The position numbers and the translations under genes were made by a program. Below are positions 1 through 11,490 of a DNA stretch of 64,000 nucleotides, piece after piece (position 1 is the first letter of the stretch; each line of letters opens with the position of its first letter). The notes under the pieces are model-generated. The model ran no database searches and was not told the DNA's origin. It saw only the letters and a program-made list of their open reading frames with translations. This stretch comes from Adiantum capillus-veneris (lineage: Eukaryota > Streptophyta > Polypodiopsida > Polypodiales > Pteridaceae), in contig CM043942.1 of the NCBI GenBank assembly GCA_014529385.2, positions 48,714,244-48,778,243 on the forward strand, given 5' to 3'.

Positions 1-690
1 CATAATGATTTTCACACTTCGAAAGGAGTACCAAAATGTCATCCAAAGAGTTTCATAAGAAAGTCACGAGGTAATTGATTTAAAAAAAAATTTAAACACT
101 AGAGTTTTTGTCCATCTCCCCCACTTCAAGTTGGGTGCCGTGTGCACACACAAACTTACACACCTTTCTTTGTTTACCGATTTAGCTCTTCACTTATGGG
201 TAAGGTCAGCCCATGATTCTTCCATGCCGTGTGAATGGATTCTATGATGAGATTGCCTCGCTCCATATTCTCTAAGTTTAATTTTGCCAAGAATCCCCAT
301 CAATTTAAACTTTTCTATGGAACTTCTCTCCTAGATTTCCCCCCTTACTCACTATGTAATATGAGGCACACTTGCTAGTTGGCCTTCTTTGACACCGCTC
401 ATACCATTAGGGTTGCACTAGTCCTCTAAATTGTGCCATAGATCTGAGTCCAAACTATGAAATCTATAGATCATGCCGAATAGTGAGCAGTAGCATACTT
501 TTGGCCGATCAGGGGCGCGCCCAAAATGGGGGTGGGTGCGTAAGGGACGGATAATAAATCATACAAAACACGCACATACTGGCACGCGCACACACACTAT
601 GTTTTATGTAGTCATGATTTCAACCTTGTAGAGCGAGTCCAATACTTAAACACCAAGCTACACATTCATTATTCCCCTTTAAATAACACT
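1..690. other. No gene recognised
   Basis: I see no convincing coding potential, RNA gene or known repeat here. The stretch is ordinary AT-rich sequence with a short CA-rich patch near 565-600. It may be decayed transposon sequence, but nothing in it supports a family name. Confidence 0.4.
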
Positions 691-870
691 AGTATGTGAC
701 CCGCGCGTTGCTGCAGCTAAGAAGAAGCAATCATAGAACTCTCCTCCCTCACCTTCCCCTAACGGTGGCAGCATGTACATATATACATTAGTATGTGACC
801 CGTGCATTGATGTGGTTGAGAAGAAGCAATTGTGGCACTCTCCTCCCTCACCTTCTTCAAAGGTGGCATC
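691..870. repeat. Imperfect ~80-bp direct duplication
   Basis: Two units, about 691-771 and 790-870, both begin AGTATGTGACCCG. Both continue through an AAGAAGCAAT stretch and a TCTCCTCCCTCACCTTC stretch to a GGTGGCA end. They are clearly related but differ at many positions, so the duplication is old. The second unit runs straight into an (AT)n tract. Function unknown. Confidence 0.7.
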
Positions 871-883
871 ATATATATATATA

Positions 884-931
<48 letters not shown>

Positions 932-985
932 TTACACACACATGTCACATACATCATACACACACACACACACACACACACACGC
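871..985. repeat. Compound (AT)n then (CA)n microsatellite
   Basis: An almost pure AT run (about 871-928) is followed after a short spacer by a CA run (about 957-983). Open frames crossing it encode only alternating Tyr-Ile or Thr-His and are not genes. Confidence 0.95.
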
Positions 986-1085
986 ATGTCCATGCTTTGA
1001 CATCGGCCTAGCCATGATCTTAGAAGAGGATTCACACAATCAAATGCACTCTTGTCGAATTTAATAATGGGCTTTTCAGAAACCT

Positions 1086-1087
<2 letters not shown>

Positions 1088-1137
<50 letters not shown>
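1088..1137. repeat. (CT)n microsatellite
   Basis: About 50 bp of uninterrupted CT. It is one of many polypyrimidine runs in the first 3 kb. Confidence 0.95.
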
Positions 1138-1139
<2 letters not shown>

Positions 1140-1154
1140 CTACACCCCGCGAAA

Positions 1155-1600
1155 AACTTGAATTACATTTAGAGTTGGCATGTGGATGGATTAACTTTGC
1201 CATAAGCAAACCAATACCCCTCTATTTGTAGAAACATACTCAACCCTCCAGGTTTCTTTAGTGTCTCTTTTGTGTACGCGAGCATATACACACTCATCGC
1301 AACAATCAACAACTCAGTGGGGGAGGGGACGAGGGTGCTCGTGACACATGGAGGTGTCAATTTTTCAAGAACTTTAAGAAAGAGTAGAGGAGTACCTCTT
1401 TAGAGTAATTTTTAAAAATATTAAATTATACAATTTTTAAAAATAATATCAATATTGGTCTTGAAAACATTCCCTTGAAAAAAAAATTCAAATTTATCTT
1501 TAAAAGCCATATTTGCATTGAGTAGAAAAAACCTCCTCAAACTTATCTTTTTTTTATGATTTATCCTAGTAGAGTAGAAAGTCTTTTGTCAAAAAAAAAA
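1155..1600 (+). repeat. Repeat block B, left copy
   Basis: This block matches 15385-15870 in the same orientation over several hundred bases. Shared landmarks are GAGTTGGCATGTGG near the start, ACACACTCATCGCAA in the middle, and AACTTTAAGAAAGAGTA followed by an AT-rich tail. The copies differ by many substitutions and small indels, so they are older than the two LTRs of the Ty3 element between them. No coding potential is seen. Confidence 0.75.
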
Positions 1601-1790
1601 AACAAAGTAAGCTTTTTTACTTTTCATTGTCTTTAGGAGAGGCTTTTCTTTTAGTTTTTGGTTTTTTAATTTGTGCATGTAGCTAGTTGTACATGGTTCT
1701 CACATTTCCAATTTGTTGCTCTAGTTCTCTCAAATTCATCATCATCTAGGCATTCTCAAAGATTTTTCAAATAATACGAATAAGCCTTTT

Positions 1791-1826
<36 letters not shown>

Positions 1827-1866
1827 TTAAAATTCCCTTTCTATTACCTACATGTAGTACATTGGT
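1601..1866. other. AT-rich spacer with a (GA)n tract
   Basis: No gene is seen. A (GA)n run lies at about 1793-1823. The sequence just before it (TTTTTCAAATAATACGAATA, near 1763-1784) recurs near 2474 and 2521, so it belongs to the same local duplication family. Confidence 0.6.
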
Positions 1867-2018
1867 CATCCAAATTCCCTTCTAAGAAACAGATTCAGAG
1901 TTCAAGATTTATTGGAGGTAGAACTAATCTTCTTTTTCTTCTTCATCCAAATTCCCTTCTAAGAAATAGATTCAGAGTTCAAGATCTATTGGAGGTAGAA
2001 CTAATCTTCTTTTTCTTC
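1867..2018 (+). repeat. Tandem duplication of a 76-bp unit
   Basis: Two adjacent units, 1867-1942 and 1943-2018, both start CATCCAAATTCCCTTCTAAG and end in a TTCTTTTTCTTCTTC stretch. They are nearly identical. A third copy lies at about 2632-2709. Each array end is followed by a long (CT)n run, so duplication and microsatellite growth seem linked here. Confidence 0.9.
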
Positions 2019-2020
2019 TT

Positions 2021-2450
<430 letters not shown>

Positions 2451-2455
<5 letters not shown>

Positions 2456-2544
2456 GTGGGTGAATTCTCAGAGATTTTTCAAATAATACGAATAAGCCTC
2501 TCGTGGGTGAATTCTCAGAGATTTTTCAAATAATACGAATAAGC
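2451..2544 (+). repeat. Tandem duplication of a 47-bp unit
   Basis: Units 2451-2497 and 2498-2544 both read CTCTCGTGGGTGAATTCTCA followed by GAGATTTTTCAAATAATACG and AATAAGC. They look identical, which suggests a recent slippage or unequal-exchange event. A (GA)n tract follows at about 2553-2589. Confidence 0.9.
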
Positions 2545-2548
2545 CTTT

Positions 2549-2589
<41 letters not shown>

Positions 2590-2712
2590 AATTAAAATTT
2601 CCTTTTTGTTGCCTACATGTAGTAGATTGGTTATCCAAATTCCCTTCTAAGAAACAGATTTAGAGTTCAAAATTTATTGGAGGTAGAACTAATCTTCTTT
2701 TTCTTCTTCATC

Positions 2713-2781
<69 letters not shown>
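2545..2781. repeat. (GA)n, third 76-bp unit, and (CT)n next to LTR
   Basis: The stretch contains a (GA)n run (about 2553-2589), the third copy of the 76-bp unit (about 2632-2709) and a (CT)n run (about 2713-2779). The run ends directly at the outer edge of the left LTR of element E. No coding potential is seen. Confidence 0.85.
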
Positions 2782-2953
2782 TGAGGCGGTCCGAGGCGGG
2801 CAACAAGAAAAGTGGCCTCTAAGCACTTTTCTAGGCTCCCGTGCTGCTCAATTGGGTTGGGGTTGGAAAAAACAGCAAACACACACACAAACCCGCAACC
2901 TAACCCTACACAAATTTGGGGCACCACCTAGTTTTGGATGCGAACTAGGACGC

Positions 2954-2997
<44 letters not shown>

Positions 2998-5381
2998 CGG
3001 GCTGCTTTGAAATGTTCGACAATGATCAAGCAAACACAATTATATATGTAAGAAAAAGAGGGAAGGGGGAGGGGGTGCTTGTTGCACTAATACCTTCTTA
3101 CAAATCTGTCATGACCAATGAAAGTGAGATTAGTATTTATTCAACATAGCTTGAGTAAATTACACCACAACACATCACAAGAAAAGCCACCCCAATCACT
3201 GTCTTAAAGCCAGAGGAGTCCTCTCCACCGTGTCGCCCTCTTACAGTATGTGGGATTTATGGCTAAATTGATGACAACAGCCAGAAAAATCTATCAAGAA
3301 CTTAAAAAAAACACCAAGACACTTACACATCATTGTTGTCCATTACTCACGTTGGAAGAGAGACAAAGTATCCAAGATTACTCCAAATCCACCCTCCTTG
3401 ATTCAACAAATGTTGGGCTTACACTAGTAGGAGAAATGATAGATTTCCTACTCTCAATTGAATGATCACTCTCTCTTACAATGGCATAGAGTTCCCTTGC
3501 TAATCATCCCTAATACAACACATACATATGCATAAGACAATGAGCTTCCACTCAAGAGCTCCTTCTAGAGAGGTTGAGCTTGAATTCTCAAGCTATAACA
3601 TAGTGCTCTTGCTTATGGCTCCCCCCCTTTTGTGCTAGCTACACCCTCCTTATATAGCAATTTTGAAGGCTAGGGTTACTCCTCTGACCATGGTTGGGTT
3701 AGATTTTCAGCACCTATCTAATTTCTTTTGCTTGGAATTATCAAGAAGTTGGTGTGGATAGATGAAGAAGAGAGAGAGGAGAGAAGTGGAGGTGATAGGA
3801 CTTTTCATAGTAGATTAGTGTTAGTAAATTAGTAGAGTTAGTATTTTTATTGATTTAAAAATGGAATTGGATATTTACAGTGGGAGTATCCATGTAGGAT
3901 ACAAATAAGGAAGAAAAAACTCTTAATAGGTAAGAAAACATGGATTTCTTACAATGTTGATGCTCCAAGAGTCTTGAGTAGGGTCAATTTTGACGCTTGT
4001 TGACGGTCCACTAGCTTTGACGGTACGTTTTTTCTCCACTCTTGACCTTCCTTGGAAGCCAAGGTAAGTAAACATGAGTAATCAATCGCCATGATACTGT
4101 CTTTCAAGAGAAGAGGCTAAATTTTGTGGTTTTTTTGATAGATATTAGTAATATGGAAGAGGAAAAATGAGACTATGTGGTCAATTTTGGAATGGAAGTG
4201 TGTGTAGGAGACATGAGTTCACCATGGTTTCTCTTATTCTTCAAGGTTGAGAAGAAGGTGAGTAGGGTGCAAAGAGGAGTGGTGAGAGAGGTGGGGATGA
4301 TGAGTGGAGAAGTGTGTGTGAAAGAGGAAAATGATAAAGTGGAAGAGGGAGTGTGGCTGCATAGCATGGGCAAACTGGGGTCCACCAATAATATCATAGC
4401 TCATAGCTCGTAGCTCAAAAGAATATGAAAAAATTTGAGGTAAACGTTCAGCTCACGAGCTACAATTTTTGTTGTATCACCTTTTCAAATTCGGGGAGCA
4501 TGTGATCTTTAAAAATTCACCAAAATCGACTTTTTTTTCCACTGCACAAAGTCCTTGTGAGGTCCTTCTTTGGATGATTCTTTTGAATACCTCCAAGAGT
4601 GAGCCTCCCATAGTGCATGCATGCATGCCACATACCCTTGACCTTATTTGGTAGGTCTATAATTGAAGATATTGTTGAGATCATGATATAAGTGAATAGT
4701 ACAACTAAGAAAATCAGATATTGAGGGGTCTAAAAAAATATGTATATGTCAAATATAAATAATATAGGTGGAAAAAATATAAAGGGGTCAAAATAAATGT
4801 CTCTCATTATACTCCTACCATAAAAAGATGAATATTTTGGTGGTCTAATTTATGAGAGTAATAGAGAATAGATGTAGGAAGGAAAAAATCACAATAGTGA
4901 AAAAATATACACATAAATAAACTAGTTTCTTTTGGATTTTTGTTGGGATGGAGTTACACAAAAAATAGGAGAAGCTTGCATGAAATTATTTTTATATGGA
5001 ATAAAGAGTATGCAAAATGGTAAGAAAAAATATGGCAATGTTGAGTCAATGTGCATAGCATAAATAACACACCATAGGTAGAAATATTTAAATAAATACC
5101 AAAATAAGTATGAAAAATCCTTTTATTTAGGCCCTATATACAATGAAATATTTACACACAAATGGGCCATAATATATTTTATTTTTTTGATTTTATTTAA
5201 TTTTTTGGATCAACTAGCCCAGTGACTAGCTAGCTGAGGGTTTTTAAGAAAATATGGAGAAAGTCCCTAACTCACATGCCTTTGTACAATGAAATGGTAC
5301 GGATAACCAAAATGTTTGAGTGATTTCATAGGGTGAGGTAGCTTACTATGGCAATTATGGAAAGCCGAAAAACGGCTATCA
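2782..5381 (-). repeat. Element E 3' LTR
   Basis: About 2.6 kb. It is collinear with 11281-14645 apart from an extra block in the latter. A (GA)n tract (about 2956-2995) is part of the LTR and differs in length between copies. Small open frames inside, such as 4177-4413, recur in the other LTR only because the LTRs are copies. A related, more diverged plus-strand copy starts at 62240. Confidence 0.92.
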
Positions 5382-5384
5382 TTA

Positions 5385-5397
5385 GCCCTCCCCCAGG
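5385..5397 (-). other. Element E polypurine tract
   Basis: On the minus strand the tract CCTGGGGGAGGGC lies four bases upstream of the 3' LTR start. That is where plus-strand DNA priming is expected in LTR retrotransposons. The same tract flanks the other LTR at about 14649-14660, which belongs to the partial second copy. Confidence 0.8.
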
Positions 5398-5409
5398 ATG
5401 ATGGTATAT

Positions 5410-7623
5410 TCATGTACCATCATAGAGCATCTTTTCCAAAGAGAGTGCTTTAGAGTCCTTGACGAGATCTTCATTGTTTGGCCCCTCAAAATTTTGGCTG
5501 GAGTTACACTCATGCTTCATGTAACAATACTTACATGAGACAGCTGCCCTTTGACAGATCTTTGGTAGATCCTTTGGTAGAAGGCGACTCAAATAGGGCT
5601 TCAAGCGATAACCATTTACCTTCCTAGAGTGCTCTTTCCCATTCAAGTCCATAAGTTGATAGTAACTTGAATTGAAAGCCTTCTTAACTATGTATGGCCC
5701 CTGCCATCTAGTTTCAAATTTGGCATCAAAACGATTATCGAGTCGATTGTCATACCTTAGCACAAGATCTGCTTCATTGATGCCTTTGTCCTTTAGTTTC
5801 TTTTCAAGCTTCTCCTTCGCCTGCGTAGCTTTCCTCTTGTAGCACTCGTATACTGCTTCTCTTTTCCACTCAAGCTCAGCTAAGGTAAGAAGTCGATCCA
5901 TCCATGCTTCTTGATCATCTTGTGCTGCTTTTCTATGAATTCGCATTGTTGGAATGTTGAGCTCAATTGGTTGTAAAGCCTCTTGACTATAGACCAAGTG
6001 AAATGGTGTAAACTTCGTGGCTTCCCTATATGTGGTTCGATATGCCCACAAGGCACCATCCAAGAAGTCATCCCACAACTTTGACTTGTTTCTCACCATC
6101 TTTCTAATGATGCCTGCAATGACACCATTAGCTTTTTCTACCAGACCATTGGATTGGGGATAGTAGGGTGTCCTATGACGATGTAGAATGTGAAGTTCTT
6201 CACAGACTTCTGTGAGCAAGCCCTTTCTAAACCCTGGACCATTATCAGAAACAATCTCCAAAGGTGTGTCAAATCTACAACAAATGTGAGTGTAGACAAA
6301 TTTGCTCACTGTCCTCTCATTTACCTTTGCCGCACTTTGTGCTTCCACCCACCTAGTCATATAGTCTTCAACCACTAGGATGTAGATTTTACCATTTTTT
6401 GTCCTAGGGAGAGGATCCATAGCATCAATGCCCCACTTTTCAAAGGGTCCATTTGCAAGCACGATTTGCCTTGGACCATAAACCAATCTTCTATTCCCAT
6501 TTATCTGACAATTGTGAAAACTTTTGCACCAATGCTGGACATCCACATGTAGACTTGGCCAAACATACCCTGCAAGAAAAATCTTCTTCACAGTTAACTC
6601 TTGGGAAAAATGAACACCACATGCCTCTTCATGCAAACCTTTTAGAATGGCTGGAATTTCCTTGATAGTTGGTACTCTTATGCACACTTGATCCTTTCCT
6701 CTTTGATAGAGGGATCCTTCTAGAAAGAGATAAGCGCTTGCCTTTTTCATGAGTCTCCTCTTCTGAGCCTTCGTGAAGTCTTGTGGAAACTCACCCTCCA
6801 AAATGTAGCTAATAATGGGAGTCAATGACTCCAATCCCTGGTATCTCGGTTGCTTGACAGTTGCTGCCACCATGATGACCTGCATTTCTTTCTCAACACA
6901 TGTAACTGCTTGTTGTGCAAGTAAATTGGCATCTTCATTTTGTTTCCTAGGAATATGATATAGTTGCACTTCTTCAAACTGATTAAACATCCTACAAATG
7001 GCATGAACTTTTGTCCTTAAGCTTTCATTCTTGCATGCCCAAATGCCTAAAATTTGCTTCACAATGAGAAGTGCATCCCCTTTTACCATGAGACATTGTA
7101 TACCTTGGCCAATGCATATCTTTAAACCATGAAGTAGTGTGTCGTATTCTGCTTCATTGTTGCTAGTTGAACCTGGTAGATTGACCTTCTCTTTCATGAC
7201 CACCTCTCCACTTGGGTTGAGCAATACTAGCCCTCCCCCTGCTTTTCCTGTGGCTTGTCGAAAAGCTCCATCAAAGAACAAGGTAAAAGCATTAGGAATA
7301 CTTTTAGGTGGTGGCAATGGTAGGGTCTTTACTTCAGGCACCTTAATCTCCTTCTCATGTACCCTATAAGTAAGGATCCCTGCCAATTGTGCACGCACAC
7401 TATCTTCTACCTTGAAAGAGTATTGGAACTTTTGCAATTCCATAATCCACTTTGAGATCCTAGTGCTAAGATTCATTTGAGATGACACCCAAGGAAATAA
7501 ATTTTCTGCAGTGAGAATTACAAAAGGTTTTGGTAGCAAGTAGCATCTAAACTTTCTCACCGCAAACATGAGAGAGAAAGCATCATGAGAGTTCTGCCTC
7601 CGTGTAGCCTCTCTCCAAAGCAT
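5410..7623 (-). pseudogene. Element E: RNase H end, archaeal-type RNase H and integrase
   Basis: A 737-residue open frame. Residues ~1-90 look like the end of the RT-linked RNase H and its connection. Residues ~113-245 form a second RNase H of archaeal type (FFDGAF, later NNEAEY and KGDALLIV), as in Tat elements. Residues ~330-380 hold the integrase zinc-binding region (H and H, then C and C), and ~400-560 the catalytic core (WGIDAMDP, VSDNGPGF, QSNGLVEKANG). The C-terminal part carries a WQGPYIVKKAF segment and no chromodomain that I can see. In the family this protein cleaves the RNA strand and inserts the cDNA. Part of a broken element. Confidence 0.9.
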
Positions 7624-8524
7624 TCATGACCCTACTAGCAAAGTAGATGGGTCGTATCTTGGTACTGTGGGGATCTTGTTGTAATAAAACTGCACCAATT
7701 GTTTCCTTCCCAACACTAGAGCTAACAAAGAATGTGTACTCCCAACAAGGAGGCATGAGTATTGGTAGCTCTGACAAAATGACTTTAATGTTACAAAAGT
7801 ACTCTTCAAGCTCATAAGACCATGAAAATTCTACTTGTTGTGTCAACTTTTGCAAAGGATGAAGAAGCAACTCCGAAGCTAAGTGAATAAAGCGTGACAT
7901 ATACTTCACCTTTTGAATGAATGAGATGACCTCTTTGAGATTCTTGGGTGATGTGAGCTCAATAAGAGCCTTTGCCTTTGAAGGATCCACCTCAATGCCT
8001 TTATAGGAAACCTTGTGACCAAGCAAGATCACTTCATCCTCACCTATGTGACACTTGTCGGGGTTGAGTTGACCTCCCATGTCGTAGAGCTTCTTTAAAC
8101 CTTCTTCTACCCTTTGAAGATGCAATGATTTTGAGCTATAAATGCAAAAATCATCAATAAAAACCCTAATGGACTTCCCAAAGAATGCTTGAAACACCAT
8201 GTTCATGAAGCGTTGGAAAGTTGCAGGAGCATTTGTCAGACCAAATGGCATGACTCTAAAAGAATAACAACCCCAAGGAGTGATGAAGGTTGTTTTCAAC
8301 TGATCTTCCAATGCGATACCTATTTGAAAGTAACCTGAGTAGCCATCACACACAATGTACTTTTCATGAGCAGCTACCTCATTTAGTATCTCATCTTGAA
8401 ATGGGAGGGGAAAGTGATCTCTTTCTGTTGCCTCATTGAGTGGACGGTAATCCACACACACCCTCCACTTGCCATTTTTCTTAGGAGTGACAACAACGGG
8501 AGAGACCCACTCTGAATTCTCCAC
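7583..8524 (-). pseudogene. Element E: reverse transcriptase
   Basis: A 313-residue block with the Ty3 RT palm: VVTPKKNGKWRVCVDYRPLN near the start, GYSGYFQI, then [15 protein letters not shown] and the catalytic FIDDFCIYS. The first residues of RNase H (ASRVMNALERGYT) close the block. It overlaps the preceding block by about 40 bp in another frame, as is common in decayed or frameshifting retroelement pol. A further RT-upstream segment lies at 8640-8873. Function in the family is copying element RNA into DNA in cytoplasmic particles. Confidence 0.92.
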
Positions 8525-8639
8525 TCGATAAATGAAACCTACTTCTAGAAGCTTTCTTATCTCCTTGAGTAAATCCTGCTCCTTAATGACTCCTAGACTT
8601 CATAGCTTCTGAGCCTTAGGTGTGGCCTCTGGCTTTAAC

Positions 8640-8873
8640 TCAATTGTGTTGAACAGTATCTACTTCACGCACATCGGTGTAGTCTTTAGAAAAAATCCTA
8701 GGAAATTTCCTTAACACACCTTTGAGATCCTCTATTTCATCCTTTGTAAGTGTTGTAGATAACATACCTTCTAGCATTCTTTCATGTTCCACTTTTTGTT
8801 TTTCTTGGGAACCTACCTCTTCCAAACGTGGGCAAGAGGTCTCTTGGTTGTTTGGCTTAAACCTTACCCCCAT
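8640..8873 (-). pseudogene. Element E: protease-RT linker
   Basis: A 77-residue frame with a segment (LKGVLRKFPRIFSKDYTD) typical of the region just N-terminal to Ty3 reverse transcriptase, where a leucine/phenylalanine-rich stretch precedes the RT fingers. It lies between the protease block and the RT block in the right order and orientation. Confidence 0.6.
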
Positions 8874-8939
8874 GAATTTGATGGAAGACTCCTCTTCAGT
8901 AATGCTACCGCTACTTTTTCCTTCTAAAGTGCTATCGGT

Positions 8940-9551
8940 CTAGCCTTCCTCCGTCTCACTTTGAGATGATTCTTCATGGAGCTCCTCTTGGCGTTGCTCC
9001 TTCATGTCAAAGACAACCTTCTTATGATTGTCATTCTTGCAAATTAGCTTTCCACTCTCCTGCAAAGCTCGCATTTTCATTAGCCATGGTCTCCCTAGGA
9101 TAAATGGGTAACCATTTCCTTTCGTAGACATAACATAAAAATCCACTGCCTTCTTAATGCCAAAATCCTCTACAAAAACATTTTTACAAATGCCTACACA
9201 CCTAGCTTTGCTATTGTTTGCCATCTTGACTTTAATTTCAGGTGTCTCATGGATGTGCATGCCTAGTTTTTGCATGAGTCCCTCTGTCATGATGCAAATT
9301 TGTGCACCCCCATCCACTAGACCTTTCCTAACCAATCTTCCTTTGATGTAACAATCTAGCACAGGTGTAATATCCTCATTCATTTCAACATGTGCAATGT
9401 TTACAACAGGAACACTCTCTTTTACCTTTCTTCTAGTGCTAACTGCCTTTGTTAAGTCCCTCCTAACTTGTGGACATAATGCAAGAAACTGAGGCCATGA
9501 GATATCAGGACCCTTACCTCTCATGTCTTCCAATAGGTTGTATGGAGCCAT
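8940..9551 (-). pseudogene. Element E: aspartic protease region
   Basis: A 203-residue frame between the zinc knuckle and RT. It contains a retropepsin-like segment (GLVDGGAQICIMTEGLMQKL), then the flap-like region and ILGRPWLMKM, the usual end of the Ty3 protease fold. In the family it matures the Gag-Pol polyprotein. I assign it from position and motif pattern. It is part of a broken element. Confidence 0.8.
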
Positions 9552-9632
9552 ACCATGTCCAAGAGTGAATTCTTGGAGATTGATACGACGTCGAGTCCTC
9601 TTAGTTTCCTTGGTCTCCTTTGCCTTCTTTTC

Positions 9633-9959
9633 TCATCCATGATCACTTTGTGACGTGACTCCTTCTTTCTCCCTCCCTTTTCCACGGCCACGCTTAATGC
9701 CATTTGCTTCCATGTCAACCTGTTTTGAATTTGTCACCTCCACCACATGCACATTTGGGTCTGGCAAAGGTGGAACTCCTTCCACTCCTTGTGGAGGTGG
9801 TCTTGCTCCATTTGGCCTTCGTAGAAGCCATGGTTGCTGACTAGTTCCTTCACCTGCATTCATCACTGGGTAATTCAAGTTAGGTCTCCGTGGCTCCCCA
9901 CGGGGCCAAGGACAATTATACATCCCATGTCCAGACTTACCGCAATTCCAACATTGCAA
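9633..9959 (-). pseudogene. Element E: Gag zinc-knuckle segment
   Basis: A 108-residue frame starting with a CCHC zinc knuckle (CWNCGKSGHGMYNC, spacing C-x2-C-x4-H-x4-C), the RNA-binding knuckle of retroelement nucleocapsid. A Pro/Gly-rich and then a basic, Lys/Arg-rich tail follow. It sits between the capsid part of gag and the protease, as expected. Confidence 0.85.
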
Positions 9960-10001
9960 GACTCTCTTAGGTCGTGAATCTCGCTCTTCAGACTTCTTTG
10001 C

Positions 10002-10706
10002 TTATCCCTTTGGACCTACAGCTTGTGCAAGGTGAATTGACAGGCTGCTTAAAGATTCATTTAACTTCTCAATCACTTCCGCCGTAACCTCAGGAAGATC
10101 CCTAGATGTCGATGCTTGTGACTTACCTTTGGGTCTAAGACCTTCTATTGGAACCTCCCCCCTTAAGAACTTGAGTTTCTTATATTTCTCAACAGCCCTA
10201 GTTTCAGCTACATCAAAGGTAGCAGGTGCACCCGCCTCAACCTTTACCTTAAGGTCAGGAAAGAGTCCGACTATGAACCTCTCCTTCTTTAGAAGTTCTG
10301 CACCATCACCAGGGTTAGAAACATTTCGTATCCATAGAGCCCAAAGACGTAGAAAATCTTGCTTGTACAAGTAGTAGTCATCTAAGTCTTTTTGCTTATG
10401 AGAAACAATGTCTTGCCATAGTTTTTGAGTGTTTTGGGGATCAAAGAAGTATTTCTTGAAACGATTCAAAACTTCTCTGTAATTATCCTTAACTTCCTCA
10501 GGCAAAGAGTCAAACCAAGTGCTAGCATCTTTCCTAAGGACTACCTCAAACATTTCTACACGTTCCTGATCAGTTACTATCCTCTTGATACGGCAAGACA
10601 TTTTGAAATTTGCTAAGAATAATTCTGCATCCTCCCTAAGCTCTCCAAAGAACAAGGGGTAGCCACTCATTTGCCTAGTTGAATCCATGTTGTTGGTTTT
10701 ACTCAA
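10002..10706 (-). pseudogene. Element E: Gag capsid region
   Basis: A 234-residue frame with the plant retrotransposon gag pattern: GELREDAELFLANFKM, W-F-SLPEE, FKKYFFDP, LYKQDFLRLW and a KERFIVGLFPDLK segment. The start at 10706 (MSKTNNMDSTRQM) follows an AT-rich leader. The product would form the particle shell around element RNA. No knuckle lies in this frame; it is in the next block. Confidence 0.88.
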
Positions 10707-11254
10707 AAATTTCTTTTTCCTTTTTTATTTTTGTTTTGCAAAATCAAATTTCAAAGTAGAATGAAAATGTAAACGCCAAATCTTAGATCGTAGCGAATCG
10801 ATGGCAAAATGAACGGATTGACTGAGGCATTGATAGCCGCTACTTGCCTAGGTTCAAACATACGATGAAAAACACGTTGAATTTGTAACTTTGTGCCAAC
10901 TATTACATGCACGTCTTGTCTAGCCAAAGGAATGAATGTACGATACAAGTCCTCTTGATTCATTAACCTAGCTAAAACAAGATAAACACATGTACATCAA
11001 AAGAGACATTATAGTCTACAAGTGGGAGTATAATAGGATTTGGAGATTGTAGAATATCTCTTAATGCTTCAACACCAAAGAGGAATACAATACGTTGTTG
11101 AAAAAAGATTTTCTATCAATGCGAACATTATCCTATCCCTTGCACCCAATGATGCTGATGAAATTGAATTGCATGAGCAGGATTCGGAGGTGGTGGATTG
11201 TTCATGTAAACACAAGTAGTTTTTGAAGACTTACCTTGTGTATGCTACACAACT
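10707..11254 (-). other. Element E untranslated leader
   Basis: About 550 bp between the primer site and gag. A 70-residue frame at 10751-10963 has no recognisable domain, and I do not call it a gene. Confidence 0.55.
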
Positions 11255-11260
11255 GCTCGT

Positions 11261-11280
11261 CCTCAGTGGGGGCACCAATT
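11261..11280 (-). other. Element E primer binding site (candidate)
   Basis: Directly inside the 5' LTR, the minus strand reads AATTGGTGCCCCCACTGAGG. The TGG start next to the LTR end fits pairing with the CCA end of a tRNA. I cannot name the tRNA with confidence. Confidence 0.6.
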
Positions 11281-11454
11281 TGAGGCGATCCGGGGTGGGC
11301 AACAAGAAGAGTGGCCTCTAAGAACTTTTCTAGGCTCCCGTGCTGCTCAATTGGGTTGGGGTTGGAAAAAATAGCAAACACACAACAAACCCGCAACCTA
11401 ACCATACACAAATTTGGGGCACCACCTAGTTTTTGGATGCGAACTAGGACGCGT

Positions 11455-11490
<36 letters not shown>

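Noticed and set aside
759-1209. Frames encoding Tyr-Ile, Thr-His or Arg-Glu dipeptide runs
   Set aside because: They are translations of (AT)n, (CA)n and (CT)n microsatellites and have no other protein features. The same applies to frames near 2103-2366, 11202-11697, 15092-15323 and 61674-62273.
4173-4413. Small ORFs inside the element E LTRs, with a counterpart at 13444-13665
   Set aside because: The apparent conservation comes from the two LTRs being copies of each other. The third copy at 62240 does not preserve a convincing frame.
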